Origin: Bacteroidia bacterium
GTDB lineage: Bacteria; Bacteroidota; Bacteroidia; UKL13-3
Reading direction: 5' to 3'
Assembly (NCBI GenBank): GCA_022402405.1
Contig: JAKRSG010000328.1
Coordinates: forward strand, 1-6,377
DNA: 6,377 bases
Part shown: piece after piece, positions 1 to 6,327 of the stretch
How positions within the stretch are numbered: position 1 is the first letter of the stretch
Layout of the letters: each line of letters opens with the position of its first letter
The notes under the pieces: generated by a model
The model's input: only the letters and a program-made list of their open reading frames with translations
Databases searched by the model: none
What the model was told of the DNA's origin: nothing
Position numbers and translations under genes: made by a program

Positions 1-896
1 AAGCCTTTGGGCAGAATATGCAAAACAAATCTTCTAATAAACTCAGCATGGCTAAGCGTCATTACTTTTTTCTGAGCCTTTTGTTTGTAGTCTTTATAAG
101 CAAAGCTTACCGTATCATTATCAATCTTTATTATGCGATTATTGCTGATTGCAATTTTATGCGTATACCTTCCCAAGTATTCTACCACCGATTTTGGACT
201 ACCAAATGGCCGTTTAGCAAACACTACCCAATTTTGCTTCCATAATTCTTCCCGTATGGCCTGGTATTGAATAGCGTCGAGCGTTTTTAGCTGAGCACAA
301 AACTTTGCCCTAAACACTTTTGACAGGGCTTTCACATGAAACAAAAATTTGCCATCGGCTCGTATGTTTTGCCAGTCGCCCTTTGCATTTACTCCACCTC
401 CTGGAACAATGCAATGCAGGTGCGGGTGCAAACTTAAGTTTTGCCCCCAAGTATGTAGTATGGCCACCATGCCCATTTGCACTCCTTTGTTTTTACCAAA
501 CTGCTGCAAGGTTTCCCACGTGGCATGAAAGAGCGTTTCATACACCATTTTGGGAGAATGAATAGCCAGCGCATTAAGTGCATCTGGCAAGGTAAATACC
601 ATATGAAAATAAGGTACAGGCAAAAGCTCCTCTTCTCTCTTGCTGATCCAAAGCGCTCTATTCTTACCTTGGCATTTAGGACAATGACGATTGCGGCAAC
701 TGTTATAGCTAATATGTAATTTACTACAATTATCACATGCATCAATATGACCGCCCAACGCTGCCGTGCGGCATCTTTTTATCAAAGATAATGTACGTTG
801 TTGCCATGTGTTTAATCCAATGTGTTCTATCTTATTCCCTAATGATTTTATCACATCAGCTACACTTCGACTTTGCTCAGTGCAGGCCGTTTCCAT
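1..896 (-). CDS. IS91-family rolling-circle transposase (Y2, HUH), C-terminus missing
   Basis: I translated the minus strand by hand and found an open frame of 298 codons reaching the left edge. Residues about 30-75 are the N-terminal zinc-binding region: a KRCRTAALGGHID lead, then C54-x2-C57, C67 and C72-x2-C75. The HUH metal-binding motif is HPHLHC at 157-162, followed by a PGGG turn. The paired catalytic tyrosines are Y240 and Y244 in EYLGRYTHK, the YxxxY arrangement of IS91. The family nicks and joins single-stranded DNA and transposes by a rolling-circle mechanism. The chosen start is the ATG at 896-894, after the upstream recombinase stop (917-919). An in-frame ATG at 932-930 would overlap that gene, with the next in-frame stop just upstream. 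No frameshift is visible, so it may be intact outside the window. Forward-strand reading frames over 18-960 are shadows of this gene. Confidence 0.88.
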   Translation of the reverse strand, partial: METACTEQSRSVADVIKSLGNKIEHIGLNTWQQRTLSLIKRCRTAALGGHIDACDNCSKLHISYNSCRNRHCPKCQGKNRALWISKREEELLPVPYFHMVFTLPDALNALAIHSPKMVYETLFHATWETLQQFGKNKGVQMGMVAILHTWGQNLSLHPHLHCIVPGGGVNAKGDWQNIRADGKFLFHVKALSKVFRAKFCAQLKTLDAIQYQAIREELWKQNWVVFAKRPFGSPKSVVEYLGRYTHKIAISNNRIIKIDNDTVSFAYKDYKQKAQKKVMTLSHAEFIRRFVLHILPKG

Positions 897-917
897 TCGA
901 CCGCGCTCAGCGCAGGC
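865..917. repeat. Two imperfect 23-bp repeats, period 30 bp
   Basis: Units at 865-887 and 895-917 match at 18 of 23 positions and share TTCGAC, GCTCAG and GCAGGC blocks, with a 7-bp spacer between them. They lie exactly over the recombinase/transposase junction: the second unit ends on the last base of the recombinase stop codon. The 30-bp period is in frame with the transposase and would add similar ten-residue units at its N-terminus if translation starts at 932. The TTCGACnnnGCTCAG core resembles a dispersed intergenic repeat I recall from Bacteroidota genomes, but I cannot verify that here. Confidence 0.65.
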
Positions 918-1921
918 TAATTGGGGCTGCATGCGGCAAAGAGCGTATCTAGAGGACTAAATTTCTTTTGAGTAGGCAACTGTGCCACCTGCAAGTATTC
1001 GATGGTTGTTTCGATGCTTTCATGACCCAATAAATCTTTTAAGGTCATGATATCTACACCATCTTCTAGCAAGTGAGTGGCATAGGTATGCCGAAGCGTA
1101 TGTACATGAACATCTTTAATGATACCAGCATTTTTGCAAGCTTGTTTTACCGCCCATTGAACACCCTTTTGTGAGTATCTACTATCAAAATCACCACCCG
1201 CTCTATTGGCTAAAGGCTGACCATTAAACAACCAATCTTTAGGCTTTTCGGCTTGTATGTATTGTTTAAGTCCACGAATGAGGTGTTCTGACAAAGGCAC
1301 GTATCTATCCTTTTTTCCCTTGCCCTGAACCACCCGTAATTGCTTGCGATCGAAGTCTAAATCTTGAAGCCGAACACTGCGTGCTTCCATGCAACGAAGT
1401 CCGCACCCGTAAAGCAAACCAATTAATATTTTATGCTTAAGAATCTTACAACTCTTAAGCATACGCCATACCTCCTCTTTACTCAGCACAACTTGAACCT
1501 TTTTCTCATGTTTAATCTGAGGCAAAGCCAAATACTCATAGGGCAATCCTTCTGATTTAAGCAAGAAACGCAAGCCATAAACAGTATGCTTAAAATACGT
1601 TTGAGAGGGCGTTTTCGACTTCTTCTGCAAAAAGAACAAGTAATCATGAACCTGTTCAGGGTCAAGTTCGGTAGGCAATTTACCAAAATGCAGCGCCATA
1701 GCAGCCACATGGCGCGAGTAACACTGATAAGTAATGTTACTTCTTCCCAGCACAGAAATAGTGCGCTCAAATCGATGCATTAACTCAGTAAAGCCAGCAA
1801 TTTCTCGATTAGCACAATTAATTAATTTGTTTTCCCTTAATTCCTCAGGACTCTTTTTTTTGTTACCATAATGTTGTTTATTTACACCAACAATATAATT
1901 AACTTTAACAAAGGCTACCAC
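917..1921 (-). CDS. Tyrosine recombinase (Xer/phage-integrase type) of the IS91-like element
   Basis: The 334-residue reading frame has an N-terminal SAM-like core-binding domain (about 48-125) and a C-terminal catalytic domain with the full active-site set: R176 (GCGLRCMEA), K201 (GKGKKDR), H274 and R277 (HTLRH), H300 (LLGH) and Y309 (TTIEYLQVA). Spacings between these residues are almost those of XerD, and there is no extra segment between K201 and H274, so the helix insertion that marks integron IntI proteins is absent. The start is uncertain. The longest frame begins with GTG at 1921-1919. The first in-frame ATG is codon 48 (1780-1778), which gives 287 residues and starts just before the recognisable domain. 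It ends with TAG at 919-917, about 20 bp from the transposase start, so coupled expression is likely. Its role in IS91-type elements is unproven. Confidence 0.9.
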   Translation of the reverse strand: MVAFVKVNYIVGVNKQHYGNKKKSPEELRENKLINCANREIAGFTELMHRFERTISVLGRSNITYQCYSRHVAAMALHFGKLPTELDPEQVHDYLFFLQKKSKTPSQTYFKHTVYGLRFLLKSEGLPYEYLALPQIKHEKKVQVVLSKEEVWRMLKSCKILKHKILIGLLYGCGLRCMEARSVRLQDLDFDRKQLRVVQGKGKKDRYVPLSEHLIRGLKQYIQAEKPKDWLFNGQPLANRAGGDFDSRYSQKGVQWAVKQACKNAGIIKDVHVHTLRHTYATHLLEDGVDIMTLKDLLGHESIETTIEYLQVAQLPTQKKFSPLDTLFAACSPN

Positions 1922-1928
1922 AGGTTTA

Positions 1929-2059
1929 GTTCAACAGGCGTCTTGCAATATTGCCGATACTGTGATTGTTGTTTATTTTGAATTACGCAGAATGTTATAT
2001 CTTAGCTGAAACATTCGCCTACGCATCTGGCAACATCGCAAGGCGCCATAACGTTAGTG
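1929..2059 (+). other. attC-like recombination site 1
   Basis: The left core GTTCAAC (1929-1935) fits the RYYYAAC consensus, and the right core GTTAGTG (2053-2059) begins the next cassette. Between them, 1937-1955 and 2029-2047 are inverted repeats pairing at 16 of 19 positions, with all three differences being transitions. The total length of 131 bp resembles the long attC sites of chromosomal integrons. The left spacer between core and stem is one base (A), while the right spacer is five (ATAAC). This asymmetry recurs in site 2. The left core abuts the IS91-like element, so the cassette this site belonged to is either outside the window or was removed or displaced by the insertion. Confidence 0.68.
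1951..1980 (+). promoter_or_regulatory. Possible Bacteroidota-type promoter inside attC-like site 1
   Basis: TTG at 1951-1953 is followed after 19 bases by TTATTTTG at 1973-1980. This is one mismatch from the Bacteroidota pattern TTG-N19-TAnnTTTG. It points toward the 2085 gene and would start transcription near 1987. A weaker alternative is TTG at 1978 with TATCTTAG at 1998. Such short motifs occur by chance in AT-rich DNA. Confidence 0.25.
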
Positions 2060-3179
2060 GCAACCTTAAAAACGACACTACACAATGGAACAACAAAAGG
2101 ACTATAACATAGAAAACTTACCAGAAAGGGAAACTATTCAAAAGATTGTTGCAGAACTGAAATCAACTAACCTTGACAAAGTTTCCTATCAAAAGATTTT
2201 CTATAAAATTCTCAATGAACTTAAAATTATTCCTTTTGTGACTGCAAAACTCAAAGCAGGTCACCATATTGAGAGAGCAAGAATTAACGAACCTGACCAG
2301 ATTTTTTATTCTGAAACGGAATTAAGCTATAGGACAGATTTCCATAATATAAAAAAATATGGAAGGGCAAACTTTCCGGGACAGTCATTATTCTATGGTG
2401 CTATTAAATCAGAAAAAATTGAACTACCTCGAATAATTAATTTGTTAGAGACAAGTGAATTATTCAGAAGTGCAGACAAAACAACTAAGACTGAATTCGT
2501 AATGACAGTTGGAAAATGGAGAATAAAGGAAGACTTTGAAGTTGTTGAAATTGTATTTAATAAAGACAATATTGAAAACATACCACAAATCAAAAAAGCA
2601 TACGAATATCATTTAGACAAGATTAGAAAAGAAATACCTGAAAGAATTGAAGACATTGAATTTTTGCTTCGCTTTTTTTCAGATGAATTTGCTAAAAAGA
2701 CAATTAACTCGGACAGTGACTATAAAATTTCTGTTGCTTATACGGAAATGGCTACAAACTTCAAAGGTTTGTCGGGTGTAACATATCCCAGCGTCAGGAC
2801 AAACTATGAAGGATTTAATGTAGCATTGACAATTCCGGCAGTAGAAAAATATTTAGACCTTGAAATAGTTGCAATGTTCAAAGTGCATAAAAATGGAGAA
2901 CACACTCTCGTTGACAATTTGGCTTACGCAACTGACCTAGGAAATATGAAATCAAACTTTAATTGGATTGACATTAAAGGGACGGACGAGAAATTAATAA
3001 ATGAAATACTTTTAAAAGACTGACAATGAACAGAAAGGCAGCCACTAACAGGCGTTTGGACGCAATAAGGGCCTTTGAATAAAAAGGAAAAAGAAACGGC
3101 AGAAAAGTTTATTTTTGGGGTAAACTGCTAGGGCGAAATTTGTGGTAAACATTCCCTTACTGCGCCAAGCGCCAAAACG
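2054..3179 (+). mobile_element. Cassette 1: one-gene integron-like cassette
   Basis: The unit runs from the cut point inside GTTAGTG to the G of the next right core. Its first 15 bases, starting GTTAGTGGC at 2053, are complementary to the bases ending GCCACTAAC at 3049 at 13 of 15 positions. In a circularised cassette these would form the two paired arms of one attachment site, as in integron cassettes. It holds a single gene that fills most of the unit, with about 30 bp before and 20 bp after the gene, which is the compact form typical of cassettes. Confidence 0.65.
2085..3023 (+). CDS. Cassette-borne protein of unknown function with RES-domain-like motifs
   Basis: A 312-residue soluble, charged protein with no signal peptide or membrane segment. 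Residues 64-66 (RAR), then 92-106 (YGRANFPGQSLFYGA), an acidic segment ending in E122 and E125, and YPS at 234-236 follow the order of conserved Arg, Gly-Arg-x-Asn, Tyr, Glu and Ser elements that I associate with the RES domain, an ADP-ribosyltransferase-like fold found in NAD-degrading toxins. Those toxins are usually shorter and paired with an Xre/DUF2384-type antitoxin. None is present here and the cassette has no room for one. The middle (about 135-225) and C-terminus (260-312) are not recognised. The start ATG lies 31 bp into the cassette without a Shine-Dalgarno sequence. The family assignment is by eye and moderate at best. The reading frame itself is secure because it is long and fills the cassette. 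Confidence 0.85.
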   Translation: MEQQKDYNIENLPERETIQKIVAELKSTNLDKVSYQKIFYKILNELKIIPFVTAKLKAGHHIERARINEPDQIFYSETELSYRTDFHNIKKYGRANFPGQSLFYGAIKSEKIELPRIINLLETSELFRSADKTTKTEFVMTVGKWRIKEDFEVVEIVFNKDNIENIPQIKKAYEYHLDKIRKEIPERIEDIEFLLRFFSDEFAKKTINSDSDYKISVAYTEMATNFKGLSGVTYPSVRTNYEGFNVALTIPAVEKYLDLEIVAMFKVHKNGEHTLVDNLAYATDLGNMKSNFNWIDIKGTDEKLINEILLKD

Positions 3180-3185
3180 TTATAG
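3043..3185 (+). other. attC-like recombination site 2 (complete)
   Basis: The left core CACTAAC (3043-3049) and right core GTTATAG (3179-3185) enclose arms 3051-3071 and 3154-3173. These pair at 18 of 20 positions, with one unpaired extra A at 3060 in the left arm. A single extrahelical base in one arm is a hallmark of integron attC sites, where it sets strand choice. The spacers are again asymmetric: one base (A) on the left and five bases (AAAAC) on the right. The central 80-odd bases show no gene. Full length is 143 bp. Confidence 0.72.
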
Positions 3186-3377
3186 CCAATGGTAGGACGA
3201 CCGTGTAACTTGACAATGACCTGCAAAATGACAACAGACCAGCAACTAATTTTGACCGTAGGACAGCGACACGCAAGCCGACAGAAAAGATTTAATTTTT
3301 GCCCAACGCTCTTTTAAAAAGAAATAAAATGCCAACGCTCAATTTTTTGTCACAGTTTTTGAACCCAACGCAAATTT

Positions 3378-3424
3378 GCACATTGCCGTCCGCAGGGACG
3401 AGGACGGCAAAGAGCAAACCCAAC
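3378..3424. repeat. 47-bp hairpin repeat, copy A
   Basis: GCACATTGCCGTCC (3378-3391) and GGACGGCAAAGAGC (3402-3415) form a stem with two A-A mismatches around a 10-base loop, GCAGGGACGA. The stem extends outward as TTTGC with GCAAA. The second copy is at 6108-6154, and the two copies flank the three-gene operon. There is no T-run after the stem, so a classical terminator is unlikely. Confidence 0.8.
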
Positions 3425-3456
3425 CCGCAAAATCAAAAACACGAGCCCAAAAATTT

Positions 3457-3464
3457 TACCTTTA
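3457..3464 (+). promoter_or_regulatory. Weak candidate -7 element for the copper operon
   Basis: TACCTTTA fits the Bacteroidota -7 pattern TAnnTTTG except at its last base and lies about 63 bp upstream of the first ATG. I see no TTG at the expected upstream distance, so support is weak. Confidence 0.2.
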
Positions 3465-3526
3465 CAAAATAATTCCTTACAAACTTCGTTACACACCCAG
3501 TTAAACATTTAAAATAAAATAAAACA

Positions 3527-3838
3527 ATGAAAACACAATTTAAATTATTCGGTATGCTATTCGTAGCAATTCTTACCTTCTCAAGTTGTCAAAAAGAGCC
3601 AATGGCTTGTGCTGATGTTCCTGCAACTGGAACTGTTGGACAATCTGTAAATTTCAACGCCTCTTGCAGTATGGATGCACATCATTACGAATGGAACTTC
3701 GGTGATGGTGGCACTTCTATGGAAGCAAACCCAACACACACATACAATACAGCCGGAACATACACCGTGAAATTGAAAACGATGAGCAAGAACAGTAAAA
3801 AAATGGACGAAACCTCCAAATCAATCACGATAAACTAA
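3527..3838 (+). CDS. Small PKD-domain lipoprotein
   Basis: A 103-residue protein. Residues 1-20 are a lipoprotein signal peptide ending in the lipobox LTFSSC, with C21 as the lipidated residue. The rest is a single PKD (Ig-like) domain, about 30-102, with the typical core WNFGDG (56-61), then PTHTY (69-73) and GTYTVKL (77-83). C28 and C47 could form a disulphide. The domain has a short His/Met patch (SMDAHHYEW, 48-56). PKD domains usually mediate binding rather than catalysis, so it may be a surface or periplasmic partner of the oxidase encoded 32 bp downstream. The start is supported by the signal peptide and the AT-rich upstream region. A direct metal-binding role is only an inference from the neighbours and the His/Met patch. 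Confidence 0.88.
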   Translation: MKTQFKLFGMLFVAILTFSSCQKEPMACADVPATGTVGQSVNFNASCSMDAHHYEWNFGDGGTSMEANPTHTYNTAGTYTVKLKTMSKNSKKMDETSKSITIN

Positions 3839-3870
3839 TCCTGATAAAAATCATTTTTTAAAAACAACAA

Positions 3871-5373
3871 ATGGAAAGACGAGATTTTATTCGCTTGACA
3901 GGAATGGGGACTACTGCTGTTTTTATTGGAAGCAGCGTTCCGTTTTTTTTATCCTCTTGCAGAAAAGAGGATATGATGATGAATATGGGAGCCGGTCCCG
4001 TTTCTGTGATTGAGGGCGACTTTTCAACTATGCTTCCTATTCCACCTGCTATTAACGGACAAGCAACTTTAACCGCACAACGCACAACACATAATATTTT
4101 CAAAGGGAAAATTTCTAAGGTCTTGGGCTATCAATCAGGTTCTATTTTAGGTTCTTCCATTGTAGTAAATTCAGGCGATAACATCAATATCAATTTTCAA
4201 AATAATTTATCCGAAACATCCAACATTCACTGGCACGGGTTAATAACTCCCGCAAATATGGATGGACATCCTGAAGATGTTGCACAACCGGGCGGTTCAC
4301 TCAATTACAATTTTACAGTATCGCAACGGGCAGGAATGTATTGGTATCATCCGCACCCACACGGACATACCGCAAAGCAAGCAAATCTCGGTCTTGCTGG
4401 TGCATTTATTGTTAGAGATGGAGAAGAGCAATCGCTAAATCTGCCCTCAGGAGAATTTGAAGTTCCTTTGGTTATTCAAGACAAACGGATTTTTCCTGAC
4501 TACGCCTTGGATTATTCTCCTAATATGGGAGAAATAATGACCGGCTATATGGGTCCCTATATTACAGTGAATGGTGTTTATTCTCCATATAAGGATGTAA
4601 AGACAAGAAATTATCGGCTTCGTGTTCTCAACGGTTCAAATGGACGCATTTATAATTTGGCATTAAGCAATGGAGCATCATTCACGGTAATTGGTGCAGA
4701 CGGTGGTTTGCTTGTTTCGCCTCTAACGGTTACTTCGCTGTTGCTTGGTCCGGGAGAGCGAGCAGACATAATAATTGATTTTTCATCCTACTCTGTTGGC
4801 ACTGAATTGTTTTTACTAAATAAAACATTTTCAGCAGGAGCAGCGCAGGGAACGCAGGAATTTAAAATTATCAAATTCAATATAACACAAAACGAAACAG
4901 ATACTTTTTCGCTTCCCGGCACTTTGTCTGTTATCAATACCATTCCTGAAAGTAGTGCAACAAGAACACGAATATTTGACATTTCAAATGCGGAGGGAAT
5001 GGGAGGTGCGGGACACGAAGGAATGGCGATGAAAGGAATGCACCGCATCAATAATAAAATTTACGACAAAGACAGAGTTGATGAAATCGTTCAGGCGGGA
5101 AGCACTGAAATATGGGTGTTTGATAATTCGATGGGTGATGAGCCGCACCCGATGCACATACACGCTTTACAGTTTCAGGTTTTAGACCGCACAGGAGGAA
5201 GAAACAGTTTGCTATCTACCGAAAGCGGTTGGAAAGATACGGTAATGTTATTGCCCGGTGAAAAGGTTCGTGTAATAATGACTTTCGGACAGAACAAAGG
5301 AAAATATGTGTTGCACTGCCACAATCTGGAACACGAAGACGATGGAATGATGCTGCAATTTGAAATAGTTTAA
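3871..5373 (+). CDS. Tat-exported multicopper oxidase (CueO/CotA-like), probable copper detoxification
   Basis: A 500-residue protein that begins with a twin-arginine signal (ERRDFIRLTG, 2-11). The hydrophobic stretch ends in FLSSC, so C30 may be lipidated. Three cupredoxin domains carry all four copper-ligand motifs: HWHG (120-123), WYHPHPHG (158-165; H160 and H162 as ligands), HPMHIH (426-431), and HCHNLEHEDDGM (482-493) with C483, H488 and M493 as type 1 copper ligands. A Met/His-rich loop, GMGGAGHEGMAMKGMHR (376-392), resembles in position and composition the methionine-rich Cu(I)-binding insert of CueO. A further MMMNMG run follows the signal (35-40). Such enzymes oxidise Cu(I) to Cu(II) with reduction of O2 to water outside the cytoplasm. 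The methionine pattern favours cuprous oxidase over laccase, but substrate cannot be read from sequence. Confidence 0.95.
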   Translation: MERRDFIRLTGMGTTAVFIGSSVPFFLSSCRKEDMMMNMGAGPVSVIEGDFSTMLPIPPAINGQATLTAQRTTHNIFKGKISKVLGYQSGSILGSSIVVNSGDNININFQNNLSETSNIHWHGLITPANMDGHPEDVAQPGGSLNYNFTVSQRAGMYWYHPHPHGHTAKQANLGLAGAFIVRDGEEQSLNLPSGEFEVPLVIQDKRIFPDYALDYSPNMGEIMTGYMGPYITVNGVYSPYKDVKTRNYRLRVLNGSNGRIYNLALSNGASFTVIGADGGLLVSPLTVTSLLLGPGERADIIIDFSSYSVGTELFLLNKTFSAGAAQGTQEFKIIKFNITQNETDTFSLPGTLSVINTIPESSATRTRIFDISNAEGMGGAGHEGMAMKGMHRINNKIYDKDRVDEIVQAGSTEIWVFDNSMGDEPHPMHIHALQFQVLDRTGGRNSLLSTESGWKDTVMLLPGEKVRVIMTFGQNKGKYVLHCHNLEHEDDGMMLQFEIV

Positions 5374-5389
5374 CCAATAATCTAAAAAA

Positions 5390-6061
5390 ATGAAAAAAAT
5401 CGGTTTCTTAGTTTTAATATTTTGCGTTTGTGTTTTGAAAAGTCAGGCACAATCAAAATTCAGTATGGGACCTGTTTATTCAATGGGAGCATCTAACATT
5501 TTTAAGTCAAACTCAATGAACGGAATGAATATGGGTAGTGAAATGGACAGCAAAATGAGTATGAAATTAAATGCAGGTGCTGGTTTAAAAGCGGAATATT
5601 TCTTTTCGGAAAAATGGGGAATGTTTTTGCAAACTGGATTTCAACAGCGTGGAGCTATTTTTAAAGAATATATGGACGACTACAAACCTCGCTATCGTTT
5701 AAATTATTGGGATGCAATGGCAGGCGGAGCATTTCGCACAAAAGGTATTATGAAAAATCATCAGTTCACAATAAATTTAGGCATAACTCAACATACTTTG
5801 CTTGAAGCAAACAGAGTGTATGACACAGGCAGCGACCACATAACGAACGAATTTAAAAAAGTGGATGTCGGATTGTTTTTAGGAATTGGCGGAAATATTC
5901 CTGTATCAGGTAAAGACATTTTTCAGATACAATTATTTGCAAATGCAGGAATGCTTCAAGCTTTTTCAGGCAATTTTGCTATGAATGGTATGAGTGGCAG
6001 AAACTTTCTAACCGGAATACAAATAGCATATCTCATTGGGAAATCGGAAAAGAAAGAATAA
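5390..6061 (+). CDS. Methionine-rich outer-membrane beta-barrel protein
   Basis: A 223-residue protein with a signal peptide (1-21, cleaved after SQAQ). Alternating hydrophobic/polar strands with glycine and aromatic residues follow, as in the small porin-like or PorT-like beta-barrels of Bacteroidota (for example AGAGLKAEYFF at 62-72, GMFLQTGFQQRG at 77-88, VDVGLFLGIGGNI at 158-170, FLTGIQIAYLIG at 206-217). Residues 26-58 contain eight methionines (26, 32, 43, 46, 48, 52, 56, 58), and another FAMNGM patch lies at 196-201. Methionine clusters of this kind bind Cu(I) in known copper proteins, and the gene begins 16 bp after the multicopper oxidase, so a linked role in copper binding or export is likely. 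The exact barrel family and strand number are not determined. The start is fixed by the signal peptide. Confidence 0.85.
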   Translation: MKKIGFLVLIFCVCVLKSQAQSKFSMGPVYSMGASNIFKSNSMNGMNMGSEMDSKMSMKLNAGAGLKAEYFFSEKWGMFLQTGFQQRGAIFKEYMDDYKPRYRLNYWDAMAGGAFRTKGIMKNHQFTINLGITQHTLLEANRVYDTGSDHITNEFKKVDVGLFLGIGGNIPVSGKDIFQIQLFANAGMLQAFSGNFAMNGMSGRNFLTGIQIAYLIGKSEKKE

Positions 6062-6107
6062 TCCTTCCCTCTATTTCTGTCATACTTTTTGTGCCGACAC
6101 ACTTTTA

Positions 6108-6154
6108 GCACATTGCCGTCCTCGTTCCTGCGGGCGGCAAAGAGCTAAGCCAAC
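6108..6154. repeat. 47-bp hairpin repeat, copy B (loop inverted relative to copy A)
   Basis: The first 14 bases are identical to copy A. The right arm GGGCGGCAAAGAGC (6132-6145) and tail also match apart from a few bases. The 10-base loop TCGTTCCTGC is the reverse complement of copy A's loop at 9 of 10 positions. The outer stem reads TTAGC with GCTAA, where copy A has TTTGC with GCAAA, so pairing is kept by a compensatory change. Confidence 0.8.
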
Positions 6155-6327
6155 ACACAAACAAAAAGATATGCCATAAATGCTAACGCACGACAAAAAA
6201 GAAAACATCCCTGCTTCGCAAAAATTAAATCTTGCGACCGCACAACCAGACAATAACGCAAACTGACAATGACACATAAATTCACAGCAGACAAACACTC
6301 TGACACGGACGAACAAAGAACCACTGG

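Larger units (their letters stand above)
1..1928 (-). mobile_element. IS91-like insertion sequence carrying a tyrosine recombinase plus Y2 transposase (left part cut by window edge)
   Basis: Two co-oriented genes, a Xer-like tyrosine recombinase followed about 20 bp later by an IS91-type HUH/Y2 transposase, form the arrangement known for the subgroup of IS91 elements that carry an integrase-like gene upstream of the transposase. The 3' end (oriIS side) lies left of base 1 and is not visible. The 5' (terIS) end is not recognisable by sequence. I place it before 1929 because the attC-like left arm begins there, 8 bp upstream of the recombinase's longest reading frame. No terminal inverted repeats or target duplication are expected for this rolling-circle family, so the exact boundary is inferred. 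Confidence 0.7.
3186..3526 (+). other. Gene-free leader of cassette 2
   Basis: No convincing gene is present. The first 110 bases are rich in A and C on the plus strand (repeated GACAATGAC and GACAG words). Then CCAACGC occurs three times (3303, 3332, 3365), spaced 29 and 33 bp. Next comes hairpin repeat copy A (3378-3424), then an AT-rich stretch leading to the first gene. The region is probably a 5' untranslated or promoter region combined with repeat remnants. A 33-codon frame from 3216 has no distinguishing features. Confidence 0.5.

Noticed and set aside
434..745. Minus-strand frame of about 100 codons beginning MMHVII
   Set aside because: It lies in a different frame from the transposase, whose zinc-finger and HUH motifs read through the same bases. 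It has no family features.
18..960. Several plus-strand frames of 60-80 codons
   Set aside because: They are antisense to the transposase and have unnatural composition.
917..1921. Tyrosine recombinase as an integron integrase (IntI)
   Set aside because: The distance between the catalytic lysine (K201) and HxLRH (H274) is about that of XerD, with no IntI-type insertion, and an IS91 transposase follows directly on the same strand.
3216..3320. Short plus-strand frame starting MTCKMTT in the cassette 2 leader
   Set aside because: It has only about 33 codons, no ribosome-binding context and no similarity I recognise. It is no better than chance.
3378..3424. Hairpin as a Rho-independent terminator for upstream genes
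   Set aside because: No T-run follows the stem on either strand, no gene ends nearby, and the second copy has a flipped loop.
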